Below, piece after piece: positions 36,487 to 45,629 of a stretch of 64,000 nt of DNA. This DNA comes from Streptomyces sp. WMMB303 (GTDB lineage: Bacteria; Actinomycetota; Actinomycetes; Streptomycetales; Streptomycetaceae): the NCBI RefSeq assembly GCF_029351045.1, contig NZ_JARKIN010000001.1:1698001-1762000 (forward strand), read 5' to 3'. The notes below the pieces were generated by a model. That model had not been told where the DNA came from. It saw only the letters and a list, made by a program, of their open reading frames with translations, and made no database searches. Numbering within the stretch: the stretch's first letter is position 1; each line of letters starts with the position of its first letter. Both the position numbers and the translations under genes were made by a program.

Positions 36487-37611
36487 GTGACCGAGGAGAG
36501 ACCGCGGGCCGCGGTGCAGTCGCACGAGCTGATGCTGGCACTCGTGAGGGGGCCCGCGCTCGCGGTCGTCACCCTCCCGCTGTCCATCCTGCTGTTCACC
36601 CTCTCCCTCGTCTCGATCGTGCTGCTGCCGATCGGGGTGGGCGTCGTGACCACGCCGCCCACCCAGCAGGCCGTTCGCTGGTACGCCAACCAGCGGCGGC
36701 GGCTGGTGCACGCGTGGGCCGGGCTGGAGGTGCCGGAGCCGTACCGGCCCTGGCCGCGGGACCTGCGCAGCGGTGTCGTCGGACAGGTCGAGCGGTGCAT
36801 CCTGCTGCTCAAGGACCCGGCCACCTGGCGCGACATGGCGTGGCTGTCCGCCGACCTGACGGCCGGATTCGTCACCGCGCTGCTGCCGCCGCTGCTGCCG
36901 CTCAACCTCCAGCTCACCAAGGGGATGCTGGAACCCACCCGGGAGATGCTGCTGTCCCGGCGGGTGACGGAACTGTACGAGACGCGGCACGACGCGGTGG
37001 ACACCTCGGCGGCCGAACTGCGCCGTATCGAGCGGGACCTGCACGACGGCGCGCAGGCCCGGCTGGTCGCCATGGGCATGAGCCTGGGCACCATCGAGGC
37101 GCTCGTCGAGCAGGACCCGGCCCGCGCCAAGCAGATGATCGCGCAGGCGCGGGAGAACTCCGCCGAGGCGCTGACCGAACTGCGCGACCTGGTGCGGGGC
37201 ATCCACCCCCCGGTGCTCGCCGAGCGGGGGCTGCCCGACGCGCTGCGGGCGCTGGCGCTGCGGATGCCGGTGCCCGTCGAGGAGGACATCGAGCTCCCGG
37301 GCCGGTTCGAGGAACCCCTGGAGTCGGCGGTCTACTTCGCCGTCAGCGAGCTGCTCACCAACACCGCCAAGCACGCCCGGGCCGCGAAGGTGTGGCTGGA
37401 CGTGCTGTACGTCGAGCGGCCGGACGGCTCCGCGATCCGGGTGACGGTGACCGACGACGGGCGGGGCGGCGCCGCGCTCGGCTCCGGCTCGGGCCTGCAG
37501 GGCGTCCAGCGCCGGCTCGCCCAGTTCGACGGGGTGCTGGCGCTGAGCAGCCCGCCCGGCGGACCCACGATGATCACCCTGGAGGTCCCGGCCGGCCACG
37601 CGGCCGAGTGA
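36487..37611 (+). CDS. Sensor histidine kinase (NarL/DesK type)
   Basis: A 374-residue kinase. There is an N-terminal double TM (about 22-54) and a hydrophobic stretch at about 125-145. The phospho-histidine box RRIERDLHDGAQARLVAMGM is near residue 185, the N box is SELLTNTAKHAR and the G box DDGRGGAALGSGSGLQGVQRRL. It lacks about 60 residues of membrane region present in its paralogue at 17864-19222 but matches it closely elsewhere. GTG 36487 has GGAGGACACGGAG upstream, 42 bases after the GH89 stop. Likely partner is the response regulator at 32526. Confidence 0.92.
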   Translation: MTEERPRAAVQSHELMLALVRGPALAVVTLPLSILLFTLSLVSIVLLPIGVGVVTTPPTQQAVRWYANQRRRLVHAWAGLEVPEPYRPWPRDLRSGVVGQVERCILLLKDPATWRDMAWLSADLTAGFVTALLPPLLPLNLQLTKGMLEPTREMLLSRRVTELYETRHDAVDTSAAELRRIERDLHDGAQARLVAMGMSLGTIEALVEQDPARAKQMIAQARENSAEALTELRDLVRGIHPPVLAERGLPDALRALALRMPVPVEEDIELPGRFEEPLESAVYFAVSELLTNTAKHARAAKVWLDVLYVERPDGSAIRVTVTDDGRGGAALGSGSGLQGVQRRLAQFDGVLALSSPPGGPTMITLEVPAGHAAE

Positions 37612-37640
37612 GGTGACCCCCGGCCCGGACACCTCGTTCA

Positions 37641-39578
37641 GTGGGTGTGAGTGAGCGGACCGCGACGCTGGACGTCGAGCAGGCCGAACTCGCCCTCGTG
37701 CAGCACTACGGGAGGCTGGTCCGGCTCGCGTACTGCGTGCTGGAGGACGGCCCCCGCCGCGCTCCCGCAGCGCATGCGGTGACCTGCGGGGCGCTGCCCC
37801 GGCGGTGCACGTCCACGGCGGCGCTCCCCCACCCGCGGGCGGCGGACGAGGACCCCGTCTACGTGTGGCTGCGGCTGCGGGTGCTCCGCGCGGCGCTGGA
37901 CCGGCCGCGGGGCCCGAGGCTGCCGCGCTCCCTCCCCCGCGGCGGGGCCCCGGCCCGTGCCGCGTACGCACTGCGGCACCTGGAGCGGATGGCCGACCCG
38001 GACATCCGGCGACTGCTGCGCGCCGCCCATGTCCGGGACCCGGACGCGGCGCTGGCCCGGGCCGGGACGGCGGCCCCGGCAACGGACCTGCCCCCGGCCC
38101 AGGAAGCGCCGCAGGCGCCGGACACACCCGGTGGCCCCGGAGCACCCGCGCCCGCCTCCGGACCCCGCGGCCAGCCGTGCCCCCTGTGCGGGGGCGGGGG
38201 CGGGATCCGGCACGCCCTCGACACGGTGCGGCGGCGCCGGCAGCGGCGGAGAGCCGGGGCCGCGGTGCTGGCGGCGCTGGTGTGCTGCGGGCTGCTCGGG
38301 GTGCCGGGCGACAGCTGGGGGCCGGACGCCGCAGCCCGGCCACCGCTGGTGCGCGGCTCCGACGCGGAGCACGCCCTCGACCCCGGTGCGCTGGTGCGCG
38401 CCCGGGAGGGTGCCTGGCGGCGGTCCTCCCGGACGGACTTCGGGGCGTGGCCTGCGCGCGGTGCGCTCACCCGCGACGAATCGTTGCTGCGCCGGGCGCT
38501 GGTCACCTGGGCGCGGCCACGGGCCGACGTCCGGGTCGAAGCCGCTCCCGGCACCCCGAAAGGCCCACCGCCCGGACCGCCGCAGCTGCTGTACGCGGGG
38601 CGGCTGGCGGGGACCGCCGTGGTGCTGCTGTACGACGGGTTGCGGGTCGCGAGGTACACCGAGCCGCTGGACCCGGACGCCGGCTCGGCCGCCGCCGAGG
38701 ACGGGGTCTCACTACAGCTGGCCCGCACCGCGGGAGCGCGGACGGCGGAGTCCGGGGCCCTGGTCGTGACCCGGCGCGGGGGCGAGGTGCGGTTTCTGAC
38801 GGCACCGTGGATCACCCGCGCGGCCCGGGTGGACCTCCTGGACCCGGCGGACGGGACCGGCCGGACGCTCTCCCGCGGCGCGGACGGGGTGACCGGGCCG
38901 CTACCGCTCCCGGTCACCCTGCCGCGGCACTGCGAGAGCTGGCCGGGGCTGGCGCTGCGGGGAAGCCCGGGGGCGGCGCGGCGCCTGCAGCTCTACACGG
39001 ACCTGGGCGAGTTGGCCCCGGCGCGGCTGACCGACGGCGCCGAGCGGACGCCCGCGACCGACGCAGGGGCCCGCAGGCGGCTGGCGCGTACGGCGTGCCA
39101 CTTCCCGGCGGTGCTGGACAGGGGGGTCAGGGCGGTCAACTCCTGGCAGTTCGCGCGGCAGCGGCTGCCGGACGGGGACGGCGAGGCGGCGTGGGTGTGC
39201 ACCAGGGCCGCGACCTGGCGGGGGACCGGGGCCCGGGTGATGACGCAGTTCCAGCCGCCGGCGGGTGCTCCGGGCCGCCCCGGGGCGGTGACCTCCCGGC
39301 TGGAGGACAGCCGGGTGTGCGGGCCGCACGCGCGGGCGGTACTGACGGGGCTGCTGTGGCGGTCGACGGAGGGCCGCTGGTATGTGCTGGCCGCCGGGGA
39401 CGAGGGCGTCAGCCGGCTGCGGGCGCGCGGCGAGGGCCTGCCGGGCGGCCCGGCGGAGGCGGTGGGCAACACGCTGGCGGTGCGCGCCGGGCGGGAGGCG
39501 TCGGTCCGGCTCGCGGCGACGCGCGGGAACGGCACCGCCCCGGCGGCCCCACCCGCCCCCGTCGACCCGCCGGACTGA
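37641..39578 (+). CDS. Membrane-anchored protein with sigma-factor-like N-terminus
   Basis: A 645-residue protein. The first 130 residues resemble the helical sigma70 region 2 of ECF-like proteins (VQHYGRLVRLAYCVLEDGPR, then VYVWLRLRVLRAAL). A proline-rich linker with a CPLCGGGGG motif follows, then one TM segment at about 213-230 (AGAAVLAALVCCGLLG). The rest is a roughly 410-residue extracytoplasmic domain rich in R, A and G, with several paired cysteines. I recognise the plan from Streptomyces but no function is established. It begins 29 bases after the kinase gene; the start codon (GTG 37641 or 37647) is uncertain. Confidence 0.75.
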   Translation: MGVSERTATLDVEQAELALVQHYGRLVRLAYCVLEDGPRRAPAAHAVTCGALPRRCTSTAALPHPRAADEDPVYVWLRLRVLRAALDRPRGPRLPRSLPRGGAPARAAYALRHLERMADPDIRRLLRAAHVRDPDAALARAGTAAPATDLPPAQEAPQAPDTPGGPGAPAPASGPRGQPCPLCGGGGGIRHALDTVRRRRQRRRAGAAVLAALVCCGLLGVPGDSWGPDAAARPPLVRGSDAEHALDPGALVRAREGAWRRSSRTDFGAWPARGALTRDESLLRRALVTWARPRADVRVEAAPGTPKGPPPGPPQLLYAGRLAGTAVVLLYDGLRVARYTEPLDPDAGSAAAEDGVSLQLARTAGARTAESGALVVTRRGGEVRFLTAPWITRAARVDLLDPADGTGRTLSRGADGVTGPLPLPVTLPRHCESWPGLALRGSPGAARRLQLYTDLGELAPARLTDGAERTPATDAGARRRLARTACHFPAVLDRGVRAVNSWQFARQRLPDGDGEAAWVCTRAATWRGTGARVMTQFQPPAGAPGRPGAVTSRLEDSRVCGPHARAVLTGLLWRSTEGRWYVLAAGDEGVSRLRARGEGLPGGPAEAVGNTLAVRAGREASVRLAATRGNGTAPAAPPAPVDPPD

Positions 39579-39635
39579 CCCGAGACCTGCCGCATCCGGG
39601 GCCTCCGGCCCGGTACCACGTCACCGAGCAACGGA

Positions 39636-40625
39636 TCACCAGGCACCGGGCCCCCGGGTACCGGACCGGGTGCTGCGGAAAGTGCGGCGGTAGGTGTCCG
39701 GCGGGACGCCGACGGCGCGGTTGAAGTGGCGGCGCAGCGTGGTGGCCGTGCCCATGCCGGTGGCCGCCGCGACGGCGTCGATGCTGTCGGCGGAGGTCTC
39801 CAGCAGTTCCTGGGCGCGCCGGATCCGCTGCGTCAGCAGCCACTGCAACGGGGTGGTGCCGGTCGCCGTGCGGAAGTGGCGGCCCAGCTGGCGGGTGCTC
39901 AGGTTGGCGCGGCGGGCCAGATCCTCCACGGTCAGCGGCTGGTCGAGCCGTTCGGTCACCCAGGGCAGCAGCTCGGAGAGCGGGTGCGTGTCCTGTTCGG
40001 GCACCGGCGCGGTGACGAACTGGGCCTGGCCTCCGGCCCGGTGCGGGGGCACGACCAGGCGGCGGGCGACCGTGTTGGCGAGCGCCGAACCGTGGTCGAG
40101 CCGGACCAGGTGCAGGCACAGGTCCATGGCGGCGGCCTTGCCGGCGGAGGTGAGCACGGTGCCGTTGTCCACGTAGAGCACGTCCGGGTCCACCTCGACC
40201 CGGGGGTGGCGGGCGGCCAGCGCCCCGGTGTGCGCCCAGTGCGTCGTCGCCCGGCGGCCGTCCAGCAGTCCGGCGGCGGCCAGCACGAACGCGCCCGTGC
40301 ACAGGGAGGCGACCCGCGCGCCCGCCTCGTGGGCGGCGCGCACCGCGTCCACCAGGTCGGCGGGCGGCTCCACGTCGACGTCGGCCCAGCCGGGGACGAT
40401 GACGGTGTCGGCCTCCGGGAGCCGGTCGAGGCCGCGGTCGGGCTCCAGCCGGAATCCGCCGAACCGCACGGGGCCCCGGCCGTGGACGCCGAGGCGGTAC
40501 CAGGAGCCGGCAGCGGCGGGCAGGTCGGTGCCGAACACCTCGTAGGCCACGGACAGTTCGAAATGCAGCATGCCGTCGGTGACGGCCAGCCCGACAGTAC
40601 CCATGTCCGGAATTGTACGGGGCAT
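39636..40625 (-). CDS. GlxA/AraC-family transcriptional regulator
   Basis: A 329-residue regulator. An N-terminal DJ-1/PfpI-like domain (about 8-180), with the nucleophile-elbow cysteine in VASLCTGAFVLAAAGLL, is joined to a C-terminal AraC double HTH (LARRANLSTRQLGRHFRTAT, then VAAATGMGTATTLRRHF). Such GlxA-type proteins sense small molecules. ATG 40625 is used; ATG 40604 is equally plausible and neither has a strong ribosome site. It is divergent from the saccharopine-dehydrogenase-like gene, which it probably regulates. Confidence 0.9.
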   Translation of the reverse strand: MPRTIPDMGTVGLAVTDGMLHFELSVAYEVFGTDLPAAAGSWYRLGVHGRGPVRFGGFRLEPDRGLDRLPEADTVIVPGWADVDVEPPADLVDAVRAAHEAGARVASLCTGAFVLAAAGLLDGRRATTHWAHTGALAARHPRVEVDPDVLYVDNGTVLTSAGKAAAMDLCLHLVRLDHGSALANTVARRLVVPPHRAGGQAQFVTAPVPEQDTHPLSELLPWVTERLDQPLTVEDLARRANLSTRQLGRHFRTATGTTPLQWLLTQRIRRAQELLETSADSIDAVAAATGMGTATTLRRHFNRAVGVPPDTYRRTFRSTRSGTRGPGAW

Positions 40626-40706
40626 GTCGTTCCAGACACTCACTCTTGTGCCTCCGGACCGCACAGGATGACTCCGGTTGCACAGCGAGGACGACAGGAG
40701 AATCCG

Positions 40707-41774
40707 ATGGGACCGGGTCAGGCAGTGGCGGTGTTCGGGGCCTACGGGCACACCGGGAAGTTCATGGTGGCGGAGTTGGCGGCCCGGGGATTCGTGCCGG
40801 TCCTGTCCGGACGCGACGCGGAGAAGCTGCGGGCGCACGCACCCTCGGCCCCGGAGTGGCAGATCCGGCCCGCCGCGGTGGACGACCCGGCCGCGCTGGA
40901 CCGCGCCCTGGCCGGGGCGGACGCCGTGATCAACTGTGCCGGGCCGTTCGCCTCGACCGCCGCCCCGGTGATCGAGGCGGCACTGCGCGCCGGAATCCCG
41001 TACGTGGACGTGGCCGCCGAGATCGAGGCCAACCTCGACACCTTCGCGCACTTCGCGGAGCGCGCCGCCGCCGCGGGCACCGTGGTGCTCCCGGCCATGG
41101 CCTTCTTCGGCGGCCTCGGCGACCTGCTGGTCACCGCGGCGCTGGGCGAGCTGGGCGCGGCCGACGAGGCGCACATCGCCTACGGGCTGAGCGGCTGGCA
41201 CCCCACGGCCGGGACCCGCGCGGCGGGTGTGGTCTCCCGGGAGCGCAGGGACGGCCGCCGGCTGCGCTACAGCGGCGGACGGCTGGAGTACCGCGAGGAC
41301 CCCCTGCCGCGGCGTACCTGGCACTTCCCCGAGCCGCTGGGGACCCGGACCGTACTCGGGGAGTTCACCATGGCCGACGTGGTCACCGTTCCCAGCCACC
41401 TGGCCGTCCCCGAGGTCTGCACCTACATGAGCACCGAGGCGGCGGGTGACATGGCGGCGGCGGACACCCCGCCGCCGACCGCGGTGGACGCACGGGGCCG
41501 GTCCGCGCAGACCTTCCTCGTGGACGTCGTGGTCCGGCACGGGGACACGGAGCGGCGCGCCGTCGCGCGCGGGCGGGACATCTACGCTGTCAGCGCCCCG
41601 CTGGCGGTGGAGGCCGTCCGCCGGATCCTCGCCGGGGAGGTCCGGCGGACCGGAGTCGCCTCCGCCGGGGCGCTCTTCGACGCGCCGGACTTCCTGCGCT
41701 CCCTCTCCGCGCACCTCGCCCCGGACCTGCCCCAGCCGTCGGGGGCGGGGGCGGGGGCGGGAACCAAGGCGTAG
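40707..41774 (+). CDS. Saccharopine dehydrogenase-like NAD(P)-binding protein
   Basis: A 355-residue enzyme. The Rossmann motif VAVFGAYGHTGKFMVAELAA is at residues 7-26, followed by VINCAGPFASTAAPVIEAAL near 85. The middle catalytic-type region differs from true lysine-pathway saccharopine dehydrogenases, so the reaction is unknown; related proteins include trans-acting enoyl reductases. ATG 40707 has ACAGGAG upstream. It is divergent from the AraC-type regulator, with an 81-base shared promoter region. Confidence 0.85.
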   Translation: MGPGQAVAVFGAYGHTGKFMVAELAARGFVPVLSGRDAEKLRAHAPSAPEWQIRPAAVDDPAALDRALAGADAVINCAGPFASTAAPVIEAALRAGIPYVDVAAEIEANLDTFAHFAERAAAAGTVVLPAMAFFGGLGDLLVTAALGELGAADEAHIAYGLSGWHPTAGTRAAGVVSRERRDGRRLRYSGGRLEYREDPLPRRTWHFPEPLGTRTVLGEFTMADVVTVPSHLAVPEVCTYMSTEAAGDMAAADTPPPTAVDARGRSAQTFLVDVVVRHGDTERRAVARGRDIYAVSAPLAVEAVRRILAGEVRRTGVASAGALFDAPDFLRSLSAHLAPDLPQPSGAGAGAGTKA

Positions 41775-41790
41775 CGGCCGGGCGGCGGAC

Positions 41791-41823
41791 GGTGCGGCGG
41801 TTCGCGAGGTGAACCGTCGCACC
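41791..41823. terminator. 13-base hairpin after the saccharopine-dehydrogenase-like gene
   Basis: GGTGCGGCGGTTC (41791-41803) and GAACCGTCGCACC (41811-41823) pair throughout if one G-U is allowed. They lie between convergent genes. Confidence 0.75.
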
Positions 41824-41956
41824 TCCGTCGCGGGCGGCCACGCATGATCTCCTCCTCGGCATGCGCACCACGGAGGACACGGAGCCGAAGGCGGGGCGGG
41901 GGGCGGTCGACCGGCCGGCCACCCTCGCGCCGGGCCGCCGAGCCCGCGGGCCGGCC

Positions 41957-42727
41957 TCAGGCGTCCCGGCGACGGATCACCACCGCGGCCAGCAGCAGCG
42001 CACCCAGCGCCCACACCAGCAGGGCCAGCAGCCCGCCGGGGCGCTCCAGGGTGCCGTTGCCGCCCATCAGCCAGGCTTCGGAGGCGCTCCCCGGCAGCAG
42101 GTCGATCACGTTCTCGGCGCCGGGTACCGGGTCCAGCGCCACCGGGAGCAGGAACAGCAGTCCGAACAGTGCCGTGATCGTGCCTGCCGACCGGCGCACC
42201 ACCACGGCCAGCCCCAGCGTGAGCGCGCCCAGCAGGGCGGCGTGCACCGCGACGGCCAGCAGCTGACCGGTCGTCTCCGCGGCGTCGAACGTGCTGCGGT
42301 CCAGGGACAGTGCGCCGCAGACCGCGCCCAGCAGCGCGCACGCCAGCCCGGCGGCGAAGACCGCCGCGCCCAGGGTCAGCGCCTTGGCGGTCAGCAGCCG
42401 GATGCGGTCGGGTACGCACAGCAGGGCCGTCGCCGCACCTCCGGTGGCCTGCTCTCCGGTCACCGCGAGCATGGCGAGCGAGGCCAGCACGAGGCAGGTG
42501 CCGTTGAGCTCGGCCACCACGGCCGGATCGCCGGGTGAGGCGCCGGGATCGTCGCTGAGCACGCCCGTGGTGGAGGCGACCAGCCCGGTCAGGGTGAGCG
42601 CGCCCAGCAGCAGGTACCAGGTCGAGCGCAGGGACACCAGCTTGGTCCACTCGGCGGCCACCGCCCACCGCAGGGCGGTACGGCGCCGGACCGGACGGGA
42701 AACCGGTGCCGTGGCGGCGGCGGTCAT
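41957..42727 (-). CDS. ABC transporter permease (ABC-2 type)
   Basis: A 256-residue membrane protein with six predicted TMs. The motif WAVAAEWTKLVSLRSTWYLLL near the N-terminus is typical of actinobacterial ABC-2 exporter permeases. Its ATG overlaps the ATPase stop (ATGA). Substrate unknown; comparable pairs export antibiotics or lipids. Confidence 0.88.
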   Translation of the reverse strand: MTAAATAPVSRPVRRRTALRWAVAAEWTKLVSLRSTWYLLLGALTLTGLVASTTGVLSDDPGASPGDPAVVAELNGTCLVLASLAMLAVTGEQATGGAATALLCVPDRIRLLTAKALTLGAAVFAAGLACALLGAVCGALSLDRSTFDAAETTGQLLAVAVHAALLGALTLGLAVVVRRSAGTITALFGLLFLLPVALDPVPGAENVIDLLPGSASEAWLMGGNGTLERPGGLLALLVWALGALLLAAVVIRRRDA

Positions 42728-43686
42728 CGGACCACCTCCGCTTCCCGGGCGGCGGCCCGGCCCCGGCCGGCTGCGCCGGTCTGCGCGTACTCCACGCTGT
42801 CCGACGTCAGTCGCATGTATGCCTCCTCCAGTGACGCCTCTTCGGCGCGCAGTTCGTGCAGCCGGACGTGCGCCCGATGGGCGAGGTCGCCCACGTGCTC
42901 GACCGACGCTCCGGCGACGGCCAGTGCCTCCGGACCGGTCCACTCCACCTCGGCACCCGCCTCCGCCAGCCGGTCGGCCAGCAGTCGCAGCCCGCCGGGC
43001 TCGGGCCCCCGCACCCGCACGGTGCGGCGGGTACCGGCGGCGACCACCTCAGCGACGGTCCCGTCGGCCAGCAGCCGGCCGCGGCCGATCACCACCACCC
43101 GGTCGGCGGTCAGCTCCAGTTCGCTCATCAGGTGGCTGGAGAGGAAGACGGTGCGGCCCTCGTCGGCCAAGGAGCGCAGGAACGTGCGCACCCAGCGGAC
43201 CCCGTCCGGGTCCAGCCCGTTGACCGGCTCGTCCAGCAGCAGCACCGCCGGGTCGCCGAGCAAGGCGGCGGCGATGCCCAGGCGCTGGGACATGCCCAGC
43301 GAGAAGGACTCGGCCCGCTTGTCCGCCACGTCGGCCAGTCCGACCGCCTCCAGCACCTCGGGCACCCGGCGTGCGGGGATGCCGTTGCTGCGGGCCATCG
43401 CCAGCAGGTGCCGTTGCGCGGTGCGGCGGGGGTGCGCCGCACGGGCGTCGAGCAGCGCGCCGACGGTGCGCAGCGGGCGGTCGAGGCCGGCGTAGGGCCG
43501 CCCCTGGATGAGGGCGCTGCCGGAGGTGGGCCGGTCCAGTCCGGTGATCATGCGCATGGTGGTGGACTTGCCGGCGCCGTTGGGGCCCAGGAAGCCGGTG
43601 ACCTTGCCTGGCGCCACTTCGAGCGTCAGGTCGTCGACGGCGGTCTTCTCGCCGTATCTCTTGGTGAGTCCGCGCAGTGTGAGCAT
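42724..43686 (-). CDS. ABC transporter ATP-binding protein
   Basis: A 320-residue ATPase. Walker A is GPNGAGKSTTM (about 35-45), the signature motif is FSLGMSQRLGIAAALL with a degenerate first residue pattern, Walker B is AVLLLDEPVNGLDP and the switch His is in VFLSSHLMSE. A C-terminal extension of about 100 residues is of the DrrA/BcrA type. It is divergent from the response regulator at 43840, which is the natural candidate to regulate it. Confidence 0.94.
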   Translation of the reverse strand: MLTLRGLTKRYGEKTAVDDLTLEVAPGKVTGFLGPNGAGKSTTMRMITGLDRPTSGSALIQGRPYAGLDRPLRTVGALLDARAAHPRRTAQRHLLAMARSNGIPARRVPEVLEAVGLADVADKRAESFSLGMSQRLGIAAALLGDPAVLLLDEPVNGLDPDGVRWVRTFLRSLADEGRTVFLSSHLMSELELTADRVVVIGRGRLLADGTVAEVVAAGTRRTVRVRGPEPGGLRLLADRLAEAGAEVEWTGPEALAVAGASVEHVGDLAHRAHVRLHELRAEEASLEEAYMRLTSDSVEYAQTGAAGRGRAAAREAEVVR

Positions 43687-43839
43687 GCCGTGGACGCTAT
43701 GCGGCGCCCGGAGCGGGGACAGTGCACGCGGGTCAACGGCGCCCCTGCACTTTCGTCAGGTGCCCCGGACACGGCGCACGGGGGTTAGCGTGAGAGCGTC
43801 ACCACGGGTGAGGACACGGGCGAGAACGGGGAAAGCACC

Positions 43840-44532
43840 ATGATCCGGGTACTGCTGGCGGACGACGAGGCGATGATCCGGGCCGGGGTCCGGGCGATCC
43901 TCGCGTCGGCCGGGGACATCGAGGTGGTCGCCGAGGCCGGCGACGGGCGGGAGGCCGTCGCGCTGGCCCAGCGGCACCGTCCGCACGTGTGCCTGCTCGA
44001 CATCCGGATGCCGCACCTGGACGGTCTGCGGGCCGCGGCCGAACTGCGCCGCACCTGCCCGCAGAGCGCGGTGATGATGCTGACCACCTTCAACGAGGAG
44101 GAGTACATCGCCACCGCGCTCGGCTCCGGGGCCGCGGGGTTCGCGCTCAAGTCGGGCGACCCCGGCGAACTGCTGGCCGGGGTGCGCGCGGTGCACGGCG
44201 GCGGCGCCTACCTCTCCCCCACCGTGGCCCGGCACGTCATCACGCAGATGGCGGGCGGGCGGCTGGGCCGCCGGGCCGGGGCGCGGGCCCGCACCGCGGC
44301 GCTGACCCCGCGCGAGCGCGAGGTGCTGGGCCTGGTCGGCGCGGGACTGTCCAACGCCGAGATCGCGGACCGGCTGCACGTGGTGGAGGGCACGGTGAAG
44401 ACCTATGTCAGCCAGGTCCTCGCCCGCCTTGAGCTGAAGAACCGCGTCCAGATCGCGGTCCTGGCCCACGAGGCGGGCCTGGTGCCGGACGGTACGGGCG
44501 ACGACGCGGAGGGCGGCACCGCGGCGGGCTGA
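43840..44532 (+). CDS. LuxR/NarL-type response regulator, orphan
   Basis: A 230-residue regulator. The receiver pocket is LLADDEAMIR, phospho-Asp is in VCLLDIRMPHLDGL, T in MMLTTFNEEEYI and K in GFALKSGDPGE. The LuxR HTH is LTPREREVLGLVGAGLSNAE with VVEGTVKTYVSQVL. A kinase normally accompanies such genes next to ABC exporters; none is adjacent here. The nearest NarL-type kinases are at 36487 and 17864. GGGGAAAG precedes ATG 43840. Confidence 0.93.
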   Translation: MIRVLLADDEAMIRAGVRAILASAGDIEVVAEAGDGREAVALAQRHRPHVCLLDIRMPHLDGLRAAAELRRTCPQSAVMMLTTFNEEEYIATALGSGAAGFALKSGDPGELLAGVRAVHGGGAYLSPTVARHVITQMAGGRLGRRAGARARTAALTPREREVLGLVGAGLSNAEIADRLHVVEGTVKTYVSQVLARLELKNRVQIAVLAHEAGLVPDGTGDDAEGGTAAG

Positions 44533-44615
44533 CCACGAGGGCGGTGGCGCGGCCGGGTCGGCCCCCGGGGCAGGGGGTCGGACGGGCGCAGTGCGCCGGC
44601 CACCGGCCGCACCGG

Positions 44616-45629
44616 TCAGCCGCGGGGTGCGTGCGCCGTCGAGCCCCGGACCACCAGTTCCGGCTGGAAGACGAACTCCGTGTCCGCCATCGGACTGCCG
44701 CCCATCGGCTCCAGCAGCGCGTGCACGGCGGCGTTGGCCATCGCCCGGACCGGCTGGCGGACGGTGGTCAGCGGCGGATCGGTGAAGGCGTTGAACTCGG
44801 AGTCGTCGTAACCGATCACCGACACCTCCCGCGGCACCGCCAGCCCCCGCTGCCGCGCGGCCCGCACCGCGCCCAGGGCCATCGGGTCGCTTCCGCACAC
44901 GATGCCCGTACAGCCCTCGTCCAGCAGTGCCCCGGCCGCCGCGTGTCCGCCCTCGACGGTGAAGAGGGTGTGCCGGATCGACGGCACGGCCCCGCAGCGC
45001 TCCATGGCGCGGGTGAACCCGGCCACCTTGCGCCGGGTGGGGACGAACCGCTCCGGGCCGACGGCCAGCCCGATGCGCTCGTGGCCCAGTTGGCGCAGAT
45101 GCTCGACGGCCATCGCCGCGGCCGCCTCGTCATCCGGGGAGACGAACGGCGCGCTGATCTCCTCGTTGTACCCGTTGATCAGCACGAACGGCACCCCACG
45201 GGCCGCCAGCCGGGCGTAGCGGGAAGGATCGGCCGTCAGATCGGCGTGCAGTCCGGAGAGGAAGATGATCCCGGAGACGTCCCGCTCCACGAGCTGACCG
45301 ACCAACTCGTCCTCGGTGGCGCCGCCCAGCATCCGGGTCCCCAGCACCGGCGTGAACCCGTAGCCGGACAGGGACTGCTCGATGACCTGGGCGAACGCGG
45401 GGAAGATCGGGTTGGTCAGCTCCGGGATGACCAGCCCCACCAGGCCCGCGCTGCGCTGCCGGGCCCGCGCCGGGCGCTCGTAGCCGAGCACGTCGACGGC
45501 GGCCAGTACCCGCTGCCGGGTCGCCGCGGCCACCCCCGGCCTGCCGTTCAGCACCCGGCTGGCAGTGGCCTCGCTGACCTCGGCCTGCACGGCGATGTCG
45601 GCCAGCCGCGCGGTGAGCGCCGTGGTCAT
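44616..45629 (-). CDS. LacI-family regulator, second MalR-like paralogue
   Basis: A 337-residue LacI protein. The HTH is LADIAVQAEVSEATASRVLNG with the hinge VLAAVDVLGYERPA. The sugar-binding domain spans about 65-335 (LVGLVIPELTNPIFPAFAQV). It is clearly paralogous to malR at 51174, with long near-identical stretches (FTDPPLTT, RAARQRGLAVP). ATGA overlap with the alpha-glucosidase stop puts it at the end of the malEFG-aglA transcript. It may be a feedback regulator of maltose or another alpha-glucoside. Confidence 0.93.
   Translation of the reverse strand: MTTALTARLADIAVQAEVSEATASRVLNGRPGVAAATRQRVLAAVDVLGYERPARARQRSAGLVGLVIPELTNPIFPAFAQVIEQSLSGYGFTPVLGTRMLGGATEDELVGQLVERDVSGIIFLSGLHADLTADPSRYARLAARGVPFVLINGYNEEISAPFVSPDDEAAAAMAVEHLRQLGHERIGLAVGPERFVPTRRKVAGFTRAMERCGAVPSIRHTLFTVEGGHAAAGALLDEGCTGIVCGSDPMALGAVRAARQRGLAVPREVSVIGYDDSEFNAFTDPPLTTVRQPVRAMANAAVHALLEPMGGSPMADTEFVFQPELVVRGSTAHAPRG

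Noticed and set aside
41844..42266. 140-codon plus-strand frame
   Set aside because: Antisense of the ABC permease; arginine/serine-rich shadow.
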